64,000 nt of DNA from Sphingobium indicum BiD32. GTDB taxonomy: Bacteria > Pseudomonadota > Alphaproteobacteria > Sphingomonadales > Sphingomonadaceae. Under the pieces are notes generated by a model. That model did not search any database and was not told where the DNA came from. It saw only the letters and a list, made by a program, of their open reading frames with translations. This document shows, in pieces, positions 1 to 8,682 of the stretch (within the stretch, counting starts at the first letter, position 1; every line of letters begins with the position of its first letter). Where the stretch lies: assembly GCF_000382885.1 (NCBI RefSeq), contig NZ_CAVK010000250.1:1-64000 (forward strand). The letters are read 5' to 3'. The translations under genes were made by a program, and so were the position numbers.

Positions 1-21
1 CACTACTTTGGCAGAAGTGTG
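1..21. repeat. IS left terminal inverted repeat
   Basis: It starts CACTACTTTGG and is perfectly complementary to 1411-1431. It forms the outer edge of the IS. Confidence 0.9.
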
Positions 22-87
22 ATTTTTGGGATTCCCTGCAGGGGAGATGCGTGATTCATAGGAAGCCAGCTTTGATGGAGGCTGGCG

Positions 88-1344
88 ATGGAAGAGGATT
101 GGCAGCGGGATCTCGAGCATTGGCTTGAGCCGTATCTGCAGAAGTTGGGTAACAAGACGCGGCGGCGGATGTGCCCGGCCTATATCGCCGGCTTGATTGG
201 CCCGGGCGATCGCAAGAGCATCCAGCCCATGGCGGCCCGCGCAGACGCGCTCAGCTATGACCGGCTGCATCATTTCATCGGTGCCGGGATCTGGGACAGC
301 GCGCCGCTGGAGGCGACGTTGTGGCGGCAAGCGGATGAGTTGGTCGGTGGCGACAAGGCCTGGCTGATCATCGACGACACAGCCCTTCCCAAGAAGGGCA
401 AGGCCTCGGTCGGGGTCGCGCCCCAATATGCTACGGTACTGGGCAAGAACGCGAACTGCCAAACGCTCGTGTCGGTGACCCTGGCTTCGGGGGAGGTGCC
501 GGTCATGCTGGGTTTGCGGCTATACCTGCCGGAAAGCTGGACCAGCGACACGGCCCGGATGGAGAGGGCCGGCGTGCCCGAAGATTTCCGGGCCTATCGT
601 ACGAAGCCCGACATCGCCGTCGAGGAGATCGACCGCGTCATTGCTGCCGGCGTGCGCTTCGGCTGCATCCTGGCCGACGCCGGCTATGGCCTGTCAGCGC
701 CATTCCGCCAGGCGCTCAGCGCACGAGGCTTGCGCTGGGCCGTTGGTATTCCCCGGCACCAGAAGGTCTATCCCGCAGACGTGCAGTTGATCTTTCCGGT
801 GGCGGGGCGTGGGCGTCCGCGGGTTCGGCATGTGCCAGATGTCAAATCCCGAGCCGCCCATGCCATGCTTGAAGAGGTGAAGTGGCGGAAGGTCAGTTGG
901 CGCCGAGGAACCAAAGGCCGCCTGACGGCTCGCTTTGCCGCCATGCGTGTGCGTATTGCAGATGGCGCGCCACAGCGGATCGGCGCTGCTGGCGCACAGC
1001 ATATGCCAGGCGAAGAGGCTTGGCTGGTGGGTGAGCATCGCTCGAACGGCGAGCGAAAATACTATCTCTCCAACCTTCCCGCCGACACCGCGATCAAGGA
1101 CGTCGCCGGCGCCATCAAGGCGCGCTGGATTTGCGAACAGGCGCACCAGCAACTCAAGGAGGAACTTGGCCTCGACCATTTCGAAGGACGATCATGGACG
1201 GGGCTGCATCGCCACCTTCTCATGACAATGATGGCCTATGCCTTCCTGCAAACACGAAGGCTCGCGCAGGCGGGGCGGAAAAAAAAGAGTCTCCGGACCT
1301 CCGCCTCAACCGAGCATGCCCGCCATCCGACAAGCCATCATTGA
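88..1344 (+). CDS. IS701 family transposase, frame-broken near its C-terminus
   Basis: DDE transposase that would move the surrounding IS. The visible acidic motifs are LIIDDT (first Asp), ILADAGYG (second Asp) and QQLKEELGLDHF (Glu). The frame as written gives 418 residues and ends in a low-complexity tail. An A8 run lies at 1279-1286. Reading one base further on after this run gives a different C-terminus, up to 1429, containing PPPQPSMPAIRQAI and CPHCG, which looks like the normal end of this family (about 446 residues in total). Either an extra A has damaged the gene or slippage on the A-tract makes the full protein; the sequence alone cannot say which. Confidence 0.85.
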   Translation: MEEDWQRDLEHWLEPYLQKLGNKTRRRMCPAYIAGLIGPGDRKSIQPMAARADALSYDRLHHFIGAGIWDSAPLEATLWRQADELVGGDKAWLIIDDTALPKKGKASVGVAPQYATVLGKNANCQTLVSVTLASGEVPVMLGLRLYLPESWTSDTARMERAGVPEDFRAYRTKPDIAVEEIDRVIAAGVRFGCILADAGYGLSAPFRQALSARGLRWAVGIPRHQKVYPADVQLIFPVAGRGRPRVRHVPDVKSRAAHAMLEEVKWRKVSWRRGTKGRLTARFAAMRVRIADGAPQRIGAAGAQHMPGEEAWLVGEHRSNGERKYYLSNLPADTAIKDVAGAIKARWICEQAHQQLKEELGLDHFEGRSWTGLHRHLLMTMMAYAFLQTRRLAQAGRKKKSLRTSASTEHARHPTSHH

Positions 1345-1377
1345 CCGAATATCGCGACCTCCGCCAAACCAATGCCC

Positions 1378-2370
1378 TCACTGCGGTGAGAGCCTATCAG
1401 TCACGCATTCCACACTTCTGCCAAAGTAGTGCTTGGCCCTGGCGACAAAAGCCGCGATGTCCGCCAATATCTGGCTCGCGGTGCGGCCACTGCTCATGTC
1501 GTTGACCGACCAGTTGCACAATATATCGCTGACATAGGCGATGATCCCAATACGTAAGGCCGGTCGGGCAAAGCCGCTTGCGACGAAATCCTGGATCTTG
1601 GATCCGGACCGTGCCTGCATCGCGTGCGGAATGCCCGCCTGTTCCAGCGCCATGCGCGGCGGCCCGCCTGCCGTGCCTGTACCGGGGCCGGCATCGCCCG
1701 ATACGCCGTAAAAGCGACTGTCGCCGCCGACCAGCACCGTGGGACCATGATCGGTGGCAAGGCCGATCAGCACGCCCGGCGCACCATCGATTTGCGCCCT
1801 TGCTCCACCATCGGCGGGAAGCACGCCAGTCTGCATCAACCGGTCGATGCTGGTTGACGTACCCCTTTGATCTTCACCCTCAGGCGTGCCAGGCCCGGTC
1901 ATTGGAAAGTTGGCGCGGGTGTCACCGACCAGATTATCCTTCATGGATCGGTGCCACACCGTGGCACCAGGCGGGAATTCGGACAGGCCGAGCGCACCGG
2001 GTAAGACATCGTCCGACCATATCAGCCCTCCGCCGGGAATCGCGCCGATATCGCTGCCCGACCAGGTTACGCGCCCGACCGCCGGGCCGATTTCCAGCGC
2101 CCGTTGAATCAATTGCGGGCTGACTGCGGTTTCGGATTGGTCGGACCCGATGATGAATGCCGCATCGGCATAGCGCAGAGCGGTCATGTGCGCGTTGGAC
2201 AGCATATCCTTTATGCGCCCGCTGGTCCGCGCCGAATTCGACGTCGATACATTGCCGATGCCATAGGCGCTTTCCCCGGCGCGGATGGTGCCAAGGCGCC
2301 ATAGCGCTGCGGGGCGCGCGGTCACCGGGCCGCGCGCGCCGTGGCCAAAGCCATATCCCAGCCGCCCCAT
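1378..2370 (-). pseudogene. SGNH-like spike protein gene, 3' end cut off by the IS
   Basis: The 330-residue product resembles the prophage protein at 59893-61239. Both share a segment of the type GLS/F-PPGT-V-W-R-DN and an ND-x-TASQILAD block. An SGNH-hydrolase GDS motif (VGGDS) and an ND motif (SVNDM) are present, but the C-terminal DxxH block, seen as DGLH in the prophage copy, is missing. The last 17 codons come from the IS right end. The start overlaps the stop of the upstream spike-base gene by one base, suggesting co-translation. By position next to a GTA spike-base gene it probably encoded a receptor-binding head or tail spike. The truncated product is likely inactive as an enzyme. Confidence 0.7.
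1411..1431. repeat. IS right terminal inverted repeat
   Basis: A perfect 21-bp inverted copy of 1-21. The interrupted spike gene reads into this repeat on the minus strand and picks up 17 foreign residues before a stop at 1378. Confidence 0.9.
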
Positions 2371-2636
2371 CAGGCCAGCGCCACGATGTTCGCCGCCGTC
2401 GTTCCCGTGGCGCGGACGTAACGGGCGCGGACATCCAGGACCTGCCCGTCGGCGACATGAAGGAAGCTGACGTCTGCCGCCCCGTCGACTCCCCGCAGCA
2501 CGACCGTGCCGCCGGTGCCGACGTACAGCGCCTTTGGTACGACCGGCAATGCGTCACTGTCATGGGGAACGACGGCATAGGGCGCCCGCGCCGATGCAAT
2601 CGGATTATCGATGAAGCTGGTATAGGGATCGGTCAT
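2370..2636 (-). CDS. Spike base protein, RCAP_rcc01079-like
   Basis: An 88-residue protein with the pattern of the small spike-base family named after a Rhodobacter capsulatus GTA protein: an N-terminal DPYTSF segment, a central VPKALYVGTGG turn and a C-terminal RATGTTAANIVAL end. In R. capsulatus such proteins anchor head spikes that bind the recipient capsule; transfer of that role to this organism is inference. The gene directly precedes the truncated spike gene and overlaps its start. It could belong to a remnant prophage instead of a functional GTA. Confidence 0.65.
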   Translation of the reverse strand: MTDPYTSFIDNPIASARAPYAVVPHDSDALPVVPKALYVGTGGTVVLRGVDGAADVSFLHVADGQVLDVRARYVRATGTTAANIVALA

Positions 2637-2747
2637 CTTGCGCCTCCTGCGTAAAGAGGCGACTCACATATACCGGACCATGATCTGTAGGAAAGCAAAT
2701 AGGATAGATGTTCCGAACGAATATATCCTATTTGGTTCACACTGATT

Positions 2748-3254
2748 TTATTTCCAGGCTGGCGCTGCCGGGACCGGTCGCCGGACTGTGTCGCCGCGCC
2801 GGCGCGCCCGTTGCTCCTCGATGGCGATGACCTCGAACAATTCGTTAGGGAAGCGGCGCGCGCGTTGACGCAATATATCTATGCCCGACGACAGATAGAG
2901 CGCGACGATCAGGATCATCATCGCGGACATATCGCCCAGTCCGGCGATATCCCCGGTCGCGATCCGCGCGCCACCAGCGACGATGACCAGGATCAGCATC
3001 GCCGCAAGCAGATCGGATCGACGCGAGTGGGGAAACGCCACGAGTAGCGTCGGGAAAAGGACCGCAACCATGCTGAGCGAGAGCCAGGATATGGTGGAGG
3101 ACGACAAATGGGCCCGATCCGTTGCCAACATGACTCCAGCTACCAACAGAGCCAATGCCATCAGCCCAAGCGCGTAGCGCGTGGCCAGGATAAGGGATTT
3201 TGGATTGGGGAACATGCCAGTGCCTTCGTCGCCTTGTGATGCGGAAAACGGCAT
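2748..3254 (-). CDS. Small multi-spanning membrane protein, unknown function
   Basis: A 168-residue protein with about five hydrophobic helices, the first starting near LILATRYALGLMALALLVAG. It ends in a basic cytoplasmic tail (EEQRARRRGD) rich in Arg and Pro. An internal Met 14 residues in (position 3212) is an alternative start. I do not recognise a family. It stands alone between the spike genes and the TauE-type exporter on the other strand. Confidence 0.6.
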   Translation of the reverse strand: MPFSASQGDEGTGMFPNPKSLILATRYALGLMALALLVAGVMLATDRAHLSSSTISWLSLSMVAVLFPTLLVAFPHSRRSDLLAAMLILVIVAGGARIATGDIAGLGDMSAMMILIVALYLSSGIDILRQRARRFPNELFEVIAIEEQRARRRGDTVRRPVPAAPAWK

Positions 3255-3509
3255 AGGCTCGACTCCCTTAAACCCGAATCACTCGTTAGGGTTAATTAGT
3301 TGAAAACCACAAATTAGCTGGGCAAGGTGCCGACGCGCCGCGCCATATTCATGTATCGATTGGCTATTGGCCAAATTGATCGGTCGTCGAAGCAGGGAGA
3401 GAACCATTTCCGCGCGCGTCAATGCCAAGTTGCGCCTTCCCAAGCACAAGCCAATCGTGCATGTCCGACCAGTCGTCCGTCACTGAGCGGGCAAGGGGGA
3501 CGCGGATTG

Positions 3510-4295
3510 ATGATCGACTGGGTGCACAGCCTTGCTGGCCTGCTCGTGGGCTTGCTCGTTGGAATAACCGGCGTGGGCGGCGGGTCGCTGATGGCACCCA
3601 TCCTCATCCTGCTGGTAGGCGTCGTGCCGGCGACAGCCGTCGGGACCGACCTGTGGTTTGCTGCGATCACCAAAACCGTCGGTGGTGCCGTCCATCATCA
3701 TTTTGGCAAGCCGGACTGGAGTGTGGTGCGTCGCCTGTTGATGGGCAGCCTGCCTGCGTCCATCCTGACCATCGCCTTATTGTCCAAGCTGCCCCGCAGT
3801 TCGTTCCAGAGCGATCTTATCCTTTCCGCGTTGGGTGTGTTGCTGATCCTGACGGCGCTCGCAACGCTTTCGCGCCGGCGCATCCACGATTTTGCGCGCG
3901 ATTTGGAGCCTGAGCGCGCGCAGCGCATTCGGCGTATGCAATGGCCATTGACGGTGCTTGCCGGCTTCATCCTGGGCGTGCTTGTCACGCTGACGTCGGT
4001 GGGCGCGGGTGCCCTGGGGGCAACCATGCTGATCGCGCTCTATCCGATGCGCATGAAAGCGGCGCGCCTTGTGGGCACCGATATCATCCACGCCGTGCCG
4101 CTGACGGCCGTGGCCGGGCTGGGCCATCTGTGGATCGGCAATGTCGACTTCGCCCTGCTGGGTTCGCTTCTGGTCGGATCGATACCGGGTATCATCGCGG
4201 GATCGCTGCTGTCGTCCAAACTGCCCGATCGCCTGGTGCGGCCGGCGCTTGCGTTGGTGTTGTTGCTGGTCGGCATAAAGCTGCTGGCGGGTTAA
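3510..4295 (+). CDS. TauE/SafE-type sulfite/anion exporter family protein
   Basis: Inner-membrane protein of 261 residues with about eight helices in two repeats. Each repeat carries the small-residue signature of the family: GITGVGGGSLMAPIL near the N-terminus and TLTSVGAGALGATML in the second half. Family members are thought to export sulfite, sulfoacetate or related anions; the substrate here is unknown. The reading frame is open 61 codons upstream, but that part is Arg/Gln-rich and unlike a membrane start. The ATG at 3510 follows an AGGGGGA ribosome binding site and begins the conserved part. A glycosyltransferase gene starts 7 bp after its stop. Confidence 0.85.
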   Translation: MIDWVHSLAGLLVGLLVGITGVGGGSLMAPILILLVGVVPATAVGTDLWFAAITKTVGGAVHHHFGKPDWSVVRRLLMGSLPASILTIALLSKLPRSSFQSDLILSALGVLLILTALATLSRRRIHDFARDLEPERAQRIRRMQWPLTVLAGFILGVLVTLTSVGAGALGATMLIALYPMRMKAARLVGTDIIHAVPLTAVAGLGHLWIGNVDFALLGSLLVGSIPGIIAGSLLSSKLPDRLVRPALALVLLLVGIKLLAG

Positions 4296-4302
4296 ATCGC
4301 TC

Positions 4303-5430
4303 ATGCACGTCGCGACATTTCTTCAAGACCTGGCGGGCGGCGGCGCGGAGCGTGTGGCGGTCCTGCTGATGAACGGGCTGGTGGCACGGGGCGAACGGGT
4401 CACGCTGATCCTCGCGCGGCGGGAAGGTCCCTATCTCGACGATCTCGACCCCGCCATCGAACTGGTCGACCTTGGCAATCGCCGTTCGATTTCGAGCATT
4501 CGTCCGCTCGCCCGCTGGCTTCGTTCGGCGCGGCCGGATGTTCTCGTCAGCCATCTCACCCATGTTAATGTCGCGGCCGCGCTGGCCAACCGGCTCGCGC
4601 GGGCCGGCATCCCGCATGTGGCAGTCGAACATAACCAGATGGGGCAGAATTACGCGCTGCTGACCAACCGCTCGGTCAAGGTGGCCTATCGCCTGGCGCG
4701 GTTCGTTTATCCCGGCATTGCGCGAATTGTCAGCGTTTCGCAGGGTGTCGAGGCTGCTGTCCTGGCCTTCACGCGCGGGCGTGCGCATAATCATCAGGTG
4801 ATCCATAATCCGGTCGTCACTGACGGGCTGGTGGCGCTTTCCGGCGAAGCCCCCGAACATCGCTGGTTGGCCGACGGGGCAGACATACCCGTCTTGTTGG
4901 GCTGTGGGCGTCTGCACCATCAAAAGGGTTTCGACGTCCTGATCAGCGCCGTGCGCCAGGTGCTGGACGATCGCCCGGTCCGGCTGGTCATTCTGGGCGA
5001 AGGCCCGCTGCGCCCGCAATTGGAGGCGCAACTCAGCTCTCTGAACTTGGGCGATCATGTCGATCTGGCGGGGTTCAGCCGCAATCCGTTCGCGATGATG
5101 CGCGCTGCGGACGCCTTCATATTGTCGTCGCGTTGGGAAGGGTTGCCGACCGTATTGATCGAAGCACTTGCCTGCGGCGCCAATATCGTTGCGACCGATT
5201 GCCCCAGCGGCCCAATGGAAGTGCTGGAAGGGGGCAAGTTCGGACGGCTCGTCCCTGTCGATGACAGTGATGCCTTGGCCAAGGCGATATGCGCGGCGCT
5301 TGATGCACCGCTCGACAGTGCATCGGCCATGGCGCGCGCATCCGATTTCACCCTGGATCGCGCGGTCGATAATTACATGGCGCTGTTCGACCATTTGCAG
5401 CCACGGCGCGGAAAGCCGTCGAGGGGATAG
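4303..5430 (+). CDS. Family 4 (GT-B) glycosyltransferase
   Basis: A 375-residue retaining-type glycosyltransferase. The N-terminal acceptor domain begins HVATFLQDLAGGGAERV, a typical start for GT4 enzymes acting in polysaccharide or glycolipid synthesis. The C-terminal donor domain contains GCGRLHHQKGFDVLI and the E-x7-E region around residues 279-290 (WEGLPTVLIEALACG), which contacts the nucleotide sugar. There is no membrane segment, so it is probably cytoplasmic or peripheral. It is only 7 bp from the exporter gene and may share its transcript. No other sugar genes are nearby, so donor and acceptor cannot be named. Confidence 0.88.
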   Translation: MHVATFLQDLAGGGAERVAVLLMNGLVARGERVTLILARREGPYLDDLDPAIELVDLGNRRSISSIRPLARWLRSARPDVLVSHLTHVNVAAALANRLARAGIPHVAVEHNQMGQNYALLTNRSVKVAYRLARFVYPGIARIVSVSQGVEAAVLAFTRGRAHNHQVIHNPVVTDGLVALSGEAPEHRWLADGADIPVLLGCGRLHHQKGFDVLISAVRQVLDDRPVRLVILGEGPLRPQLEAQLSSLNLGDHVDLAGFSRNPFAMMRAADAFILSSRWEGLPTVLIEALACGANIVATDCPSGPMEVLEGGKFGRLVPVDDSDALAKAICAALDAPLDSASAMARASDFTLDRAVDNYMALFDHLQPRRGKPSRG

Positions 5431-5626
5431 TCTCCCATCGGCGGGGCCATTTGCCATGCTGCCCCATAGATAGCCGGCAACATGCCCAGGGCACCCATGG
5501 GTCGCGGACGGCGCCCGACATGACATTGCCGACAATCGCGCCGGATAACACCTGATCTTTCATGGGCTTTTACGATTTCTTAGGCCAATGCGTCCAAATT
5601 GCGGTCCCCGGCTATGGAGCCCGCCA

Positions 5627-6109
5627 ATGTCAGTTCGAGCGACCCTGTACAGCGATAATCGCGGCGCGCAGCGAATGCAGCTGGATCGCGCTTCTACCTT
5701 GCGCGATGATGACGATACGCCGTTCGACGTCCAGATCGAGGATATCTCGCTCACCGGCTTTCGCATGCAATTGCCTTTCGAGATTCTGCCCGATCAGGCG
5801 CTGACCATCGGCGTGCCGGGGGTAGGGATTCGACCGGTGCGGATCGTCCGCGTCGAAGGCGCGACCGCTGGCTGTATCTTCGTTCAGCCGCTCAATCCGG
5901 CAGAGCTCGACACGATTCTCCGCTTCGACAGTTCCGTCGTCCAGGAAAATTTCAATTATAAGCCCGGCCCTGCGAACATCGTGGAAAAAGACGGCTCGGC
6001 ATTGTCCGAAGAAGCCGTCGGGCTCAGTCCGCCCCAAAAATTGGCAATTGTCGCTGGAGCGGCATTGACCATTTGGCTGCTGATTGTGGCGGCCATTTCC
6101 CTCATTTAG
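5627..6109 (+). CDS. PilZ-domain protein with C-terminal membrane anchor
   Basis: A 160-residue protein with both c-di-GMP binding motifs of PilZ domains: RxxxR at residues 12-16 (RGAQR) and DxSxxG at 39-44 (DISLTG). The domain is followed by a linker and one hydrophobic helix near the C-terminus (LAIVAGAALTIWLLIVAAISLI). This suggests a c-di-GMP sensor tethered to the inner membrane. The ATG at 5627 leaves the domain directly at the N-terminus; the frame is open 13 codons further up. The 196 bp before it hold no convincing gene. The output pathway is unknown. Confidence 0.85.
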   Translation: MSVRATLYSDNRGAQRMQLDRASTLRDDDDTPFDVQIEDISLTGFRMQLPFEILPDQALTIGVPGVGIRPVRIVRVEGATAGCIFVQPLNPAELDTILRFDSSVVQENFNYKPGPANIVEKDGSALSEEAVGLSPPQKLAIVAGAALTIWLLIVAAISLI

Positions 6110-6345
6110 GGATACAGGCCGTTCAGTCCCCGCATTTGGTGGCACATTTTCAGCCAGGAATGGAAATATGCACGATGTACGTCGTGCCTGCGCAAATCGT
6201 GGCCTGCTCTGGGTGGCGGACTTTTTAGGGGAGCGGGCAGCTTTCGCCGCCCCGCGAACATCATCATCGCCGAATATCACCTCCCGCGCTTGCGCTTGAG
6301 AGATTTTCGGGCGTCCGACCCGGACGGCCCCTACTTCCGAAAATT

Positions 6346-6422
6346 TGGTCGGGACGAGAGGATTCGAACCTCCGACCCCCACACCCCCAGTGTGATGCGC
6401 TACCAGGCTGCGCTACGTCCCG
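6346..6422 (-). tRNA. tRNA-Pro(GGG)
   Basis: A full cloverleaf can be drawn on the minus strand. The acceptor begins CGGGACG and pairs with CGTCCCG before an encoded CCA. The D-stem is GCGC, the anticodon loop is CTGGGGG with anticodon GGG, and the T-arm is GGTTCGAATCC. The gene is 77 nt including CCA. The 236 bp between it and the PilZ gene show no gene I can support. Confidence 0.95.
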
Positions 6423-6622
6423 ACCGGAGGGCGGCCAATAGAGGCACATGGCGCAAGTTGCAAGGGATTCGATGCGGGCTTTTGCCAAGGCGTGCATTTC
6501 CCTAATCATATTGCCTCCCCGCCTGCATCTGTGGTAGCCGCCGCGGCTTGATCCGTGGGCGTTGCGTTCGTCCCGCGGCCGACAGAAACCAAGGCGCGAC
6601 CTGCTTCAGGAAAGTCCCACCC

Positions 6623-6958
6623 ATGTTCATATCGACAGCCTTTGCCCAGACTGCGGGCGGGCCAGCATCCGGCAGCGGCATATTGGTGCAGATGGCCCCG
6701 CTGGTCCTGATCTTCGTGGTATTCTATTTCCTGCTGATCCGTCCGCAGCAAAAGCGGATGAAGGCGCACAAGGCCAAGATCGACGCGGTGAAGAAGGGCG
6801 ACCAGGTCATCACCGGCGGCGGCCTGTTGGGCAAGGTGATGCGCGTGGACGAGATTTACGCCGAGCTTGAAATCGCGCCGGGCATGAAGGTGAAGGCGGT
6901 CAAGTCGACCCTGACCGACGTGATCGACCCGACCACCGCCAAGCCAGCGAACGACTGA
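6623..6958 (+). CDS. yajC: Sec translocon accessory protein YajC
   Basis: A 111-residue single-span inner-membrane protein of the SecDF-YajC complex, which assists SecYEG-dependent export. The helix APLVLIFVVFYFLLI is followed by the hallmark RPQQKRMKAHK and a cytoplasmic domain with GDQVITGGGLLGKV. The ATG at 6623 gives the usual family length; the open frame upstream is Arg-rich and unlikely to be translated. It is followed after 7 bp by secD, so the two are an operon. Confidence 0.96.
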   Translation: MFISTAFAQTAGGPASGSGILVQMAPLVLIFVVFYFLLIRPQQKRMKAHKAKIDAVKKGDQVITGGGLLGKVMRVDEIYAELEIAPGMKVKAVKSTLTDVIDPTTAKPAND

Positions 6959-6965
6959 TCCCACG

Positions 6966-8564
6966 ATGCTGAATTTTTCGCGCTGGGCGGTCTTTGCAAT
7001 CATCCTGCCGCTGGCAATCGGCGTGCTGTGCGCTGTTCCCAGCTTTCTGCCGGACTCGGTCGTCACCCGCTTGCCCGGTTTCATGCAGACCCGCGTGAAT
7101 CTGGGCCTCGACCTGTCGGGCGGCAGCCACTTGCTGCTGGAAGCCAGCACGCAGGATGTCGCCAAGCAGCGGCTGACCAATATGGAGGAGCAGGTTCGCA
7201 CCGAATTGCGCCGGGCTGATCCCCGCATCGCGATCGGCGACATCTCCAGCCGCGACGGGAAGCTGAGCTTCATGGTGCGCGAACCGTCCCAGGTGGACGC
7301 CGCGGTCGAGCGCATCCGCCAGCTGACGCAGGGCGCGGCACTGACCGGCCAGCGTGATTTCAATGTCGAGGTGGTCAACAGCTCCACCATCGTCATCACC
7401 CCGACCAGCGCGGGCATCAGCAACGCGGTCAAGAGCGCGATGGAAGTCGCGACTGAAGTGATCCGCAAGCGCATTGACGAAATGGGCACGCGCGAACCCA
7501 CGATCCAGCAGCAGGGCGACAATCGCATCGTCGTGCAGGTGCCGGGCCTGCAAGACCCCAAGGCGTTGAAGGATCTGCTGGGCCAGACCGCCAAGCTGGA
7601 ATTCAAGCTGGTCGATTTCACTGCCAACCCCGCCGAAGTGGCGCAGGGTCGCGCGCCGGTGGGCAGCGAAGTGCTGCCCTATCCCGACAATCCATCGGGC
7701 GTGCCGCTGATCGCGGTCAAGCGGCAGGTGATGGTGTCGGGCGAGGATCTGACCGACGCGACGCAGGGCTATGACCAGAGCAATCAGGCGATAGTCAATA
7801 TCCGCTTCAACGGCTCTGGCGGGCGCAAATTCGGGCAGGTGACGTCGCAAAATGTCAACCGCCCCTTCGCCATCATCCTGGACGGCAAGGTGCTGTCCGC
7901 CCCCAACATCAACGAACCGATCCTGGGCGGCAGCGCGCAGATCAGCGGCAATTTCACCGTCGAAAGCGCCAATCAGCTGGCGATCGCGTTGCGGTCGGGC
8001 AAGCTGCCGGTCGCGCTGACCGTGGTGGAGGAACGCACCGTCGGGCCGGGCCTGGGTGCCGATTCGATCCGCGCGGGGCTGATCGCGTCGATCATCGCGG
8101 TGGTCGCGGTCGCGATCTTCATGTTCGTGAGCTATGGCCGCTTTGGCATGTATGCCAATCTGGCGGTCGCCATCAACGTGGCGGTCATATTGGGCGTGAT
8201 GGGCATGTTGGGCGCAACCTTGACGCTGCCCGGTATCGCTGGCTTCGTGCTGACCATCGGTACAGCGGTGGACGCCAACGTGCTGATCTATGAGCGGATT
8301 CGCGAAGAACGGCGGCGCGGACGCAATGTCGTGCAGGCGATCGAACATGGCTATAAGGAAGCGAGCCGCACGATTTTCGAGGCGAACGTGACCCACGCCA
8401 TTGCGGGCGGCATCATGCTCGCGCTCGGCTCCGGCCCGGTCAAGGGCTTTGCCATCGTGCTGCTGATCGGCATCGCGACCAGCGTGTTCACCGCCGTCAC
8501 CTTCACCCGCATGGTCGTTGCCAACTGGGTGCGCCGCACCCGGCCGACGGACATCACGATATGA
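6966..8564 (+). CDS. secD: Protein translocase subunit SecD
   Basis: Proton-motive-force-driven partner of SecYEG, 532 residues. An N-terminal membrane helix is followed by a large periplasmic part beginning GLDLSGGSHLLLEA. Five C-terminal helices include the family block GTAVDANVLIYERIREERRRG and end with GPVKGFAIVLLIGI. Length and order fit the family. It is the second gene of yajC-secD-secF; secF starts 118 bp later, after an interspersed palindromic repeat. Confidence 0.97.
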   Translation: MLNFSRWAVFAIILPLAIGVLCAVPSFLPDSVVTRLPGFMQTRVNLGLDLSGGSHLLLEASTQDVAKQRLTNMEEQVRTELRRADPRIAIGDISSRDGKLSFMVREPSQVDAAVERIRQLTQGAALTGQRDFNVEVVNSSTIVITPTSAGISNAVKSAMEVATEVIRKRIDEMGTREPTIQQQGDNRIVVQVPGLQDPKALKDLLGQTAKLEFKLVDFTANPAEVAQGRAPVGSEVLPYPDNPSGVPLIAVKRQVMVSGEDLTDATQGYDQSNQAIVNIRFNGSGGRKFGQVTSQNVNRPFAIILDGKVLSAPNINEPILGGSAQISGNFTVESANQLAIALRSGKLPVALTVVEERTVGPGLGADSIRAGLIASIIAVVAVAIFMFVSYGRFGMYANLAVAINVAVILGVMGMLGATLTLPGIAGFVLTIGTAVDANVLIYERIREERRRGRNVVQAIEHGYKEASRTIFEANVTHAIAGGIMLALGSGPVKGFAIVLLIGIATSVFTAVTFTRMVVANWVRRTRPTDITI

Positions 8565-8587
8565 TCGTGCCACTCCCCCTCTCTGCC

Positions 8588-8669
8588 CGTCATCCTGACG
8601 AAAGTCAGGATCCAGAGCGCCACGCGCAGCGCTCCGGGCACTGGATCCCGGATCAATTCCGGGATGACG
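8588..8669. repeat. Interspersed palindromic repeat between secD and secF
   Basis: Two nested inverted repeats, a CGTCATCCTGA...TCAGGAT hairpin and a GGATCCCGG...CCGGGATGACG hairpin, form a long imperfect palindrome. Its left arm reappears, inverted, as the right arm of the repeat at 42058-42153, so the two belong to one repeat family. It lies inside an operon, so it may affect relative expression of secD and secF. Confidence 0.75.
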
Positions 8670-8682
8670 AAGGAAGCCTGCC

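Larger units (their letters stand above)
1..1431 (+). mobile_element. Complete IS701-like insertion sequence
   Basis: The first 21 bases of the window are the exact reverse complement of 1411-1431, giving perfect terminal inverted repeats around a single DDE transposase gene. The element lies inside a minus-strand spike gene, whose 3' end has been replaced by IS sequence. The window begins exactly at the left end of the element, so the target duplication on that side cannot be seen. A contig that breaks at a repeated IS would give the same picture. Family assignment rests on the transposase motifs. Confidence 0.88.

Noticed and set aside
5348-5563. Minus-strand 71-codon frame over the glycosyltransferase end
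   Set aside because: No ribosome site, no motif and overlap with a solid gene.
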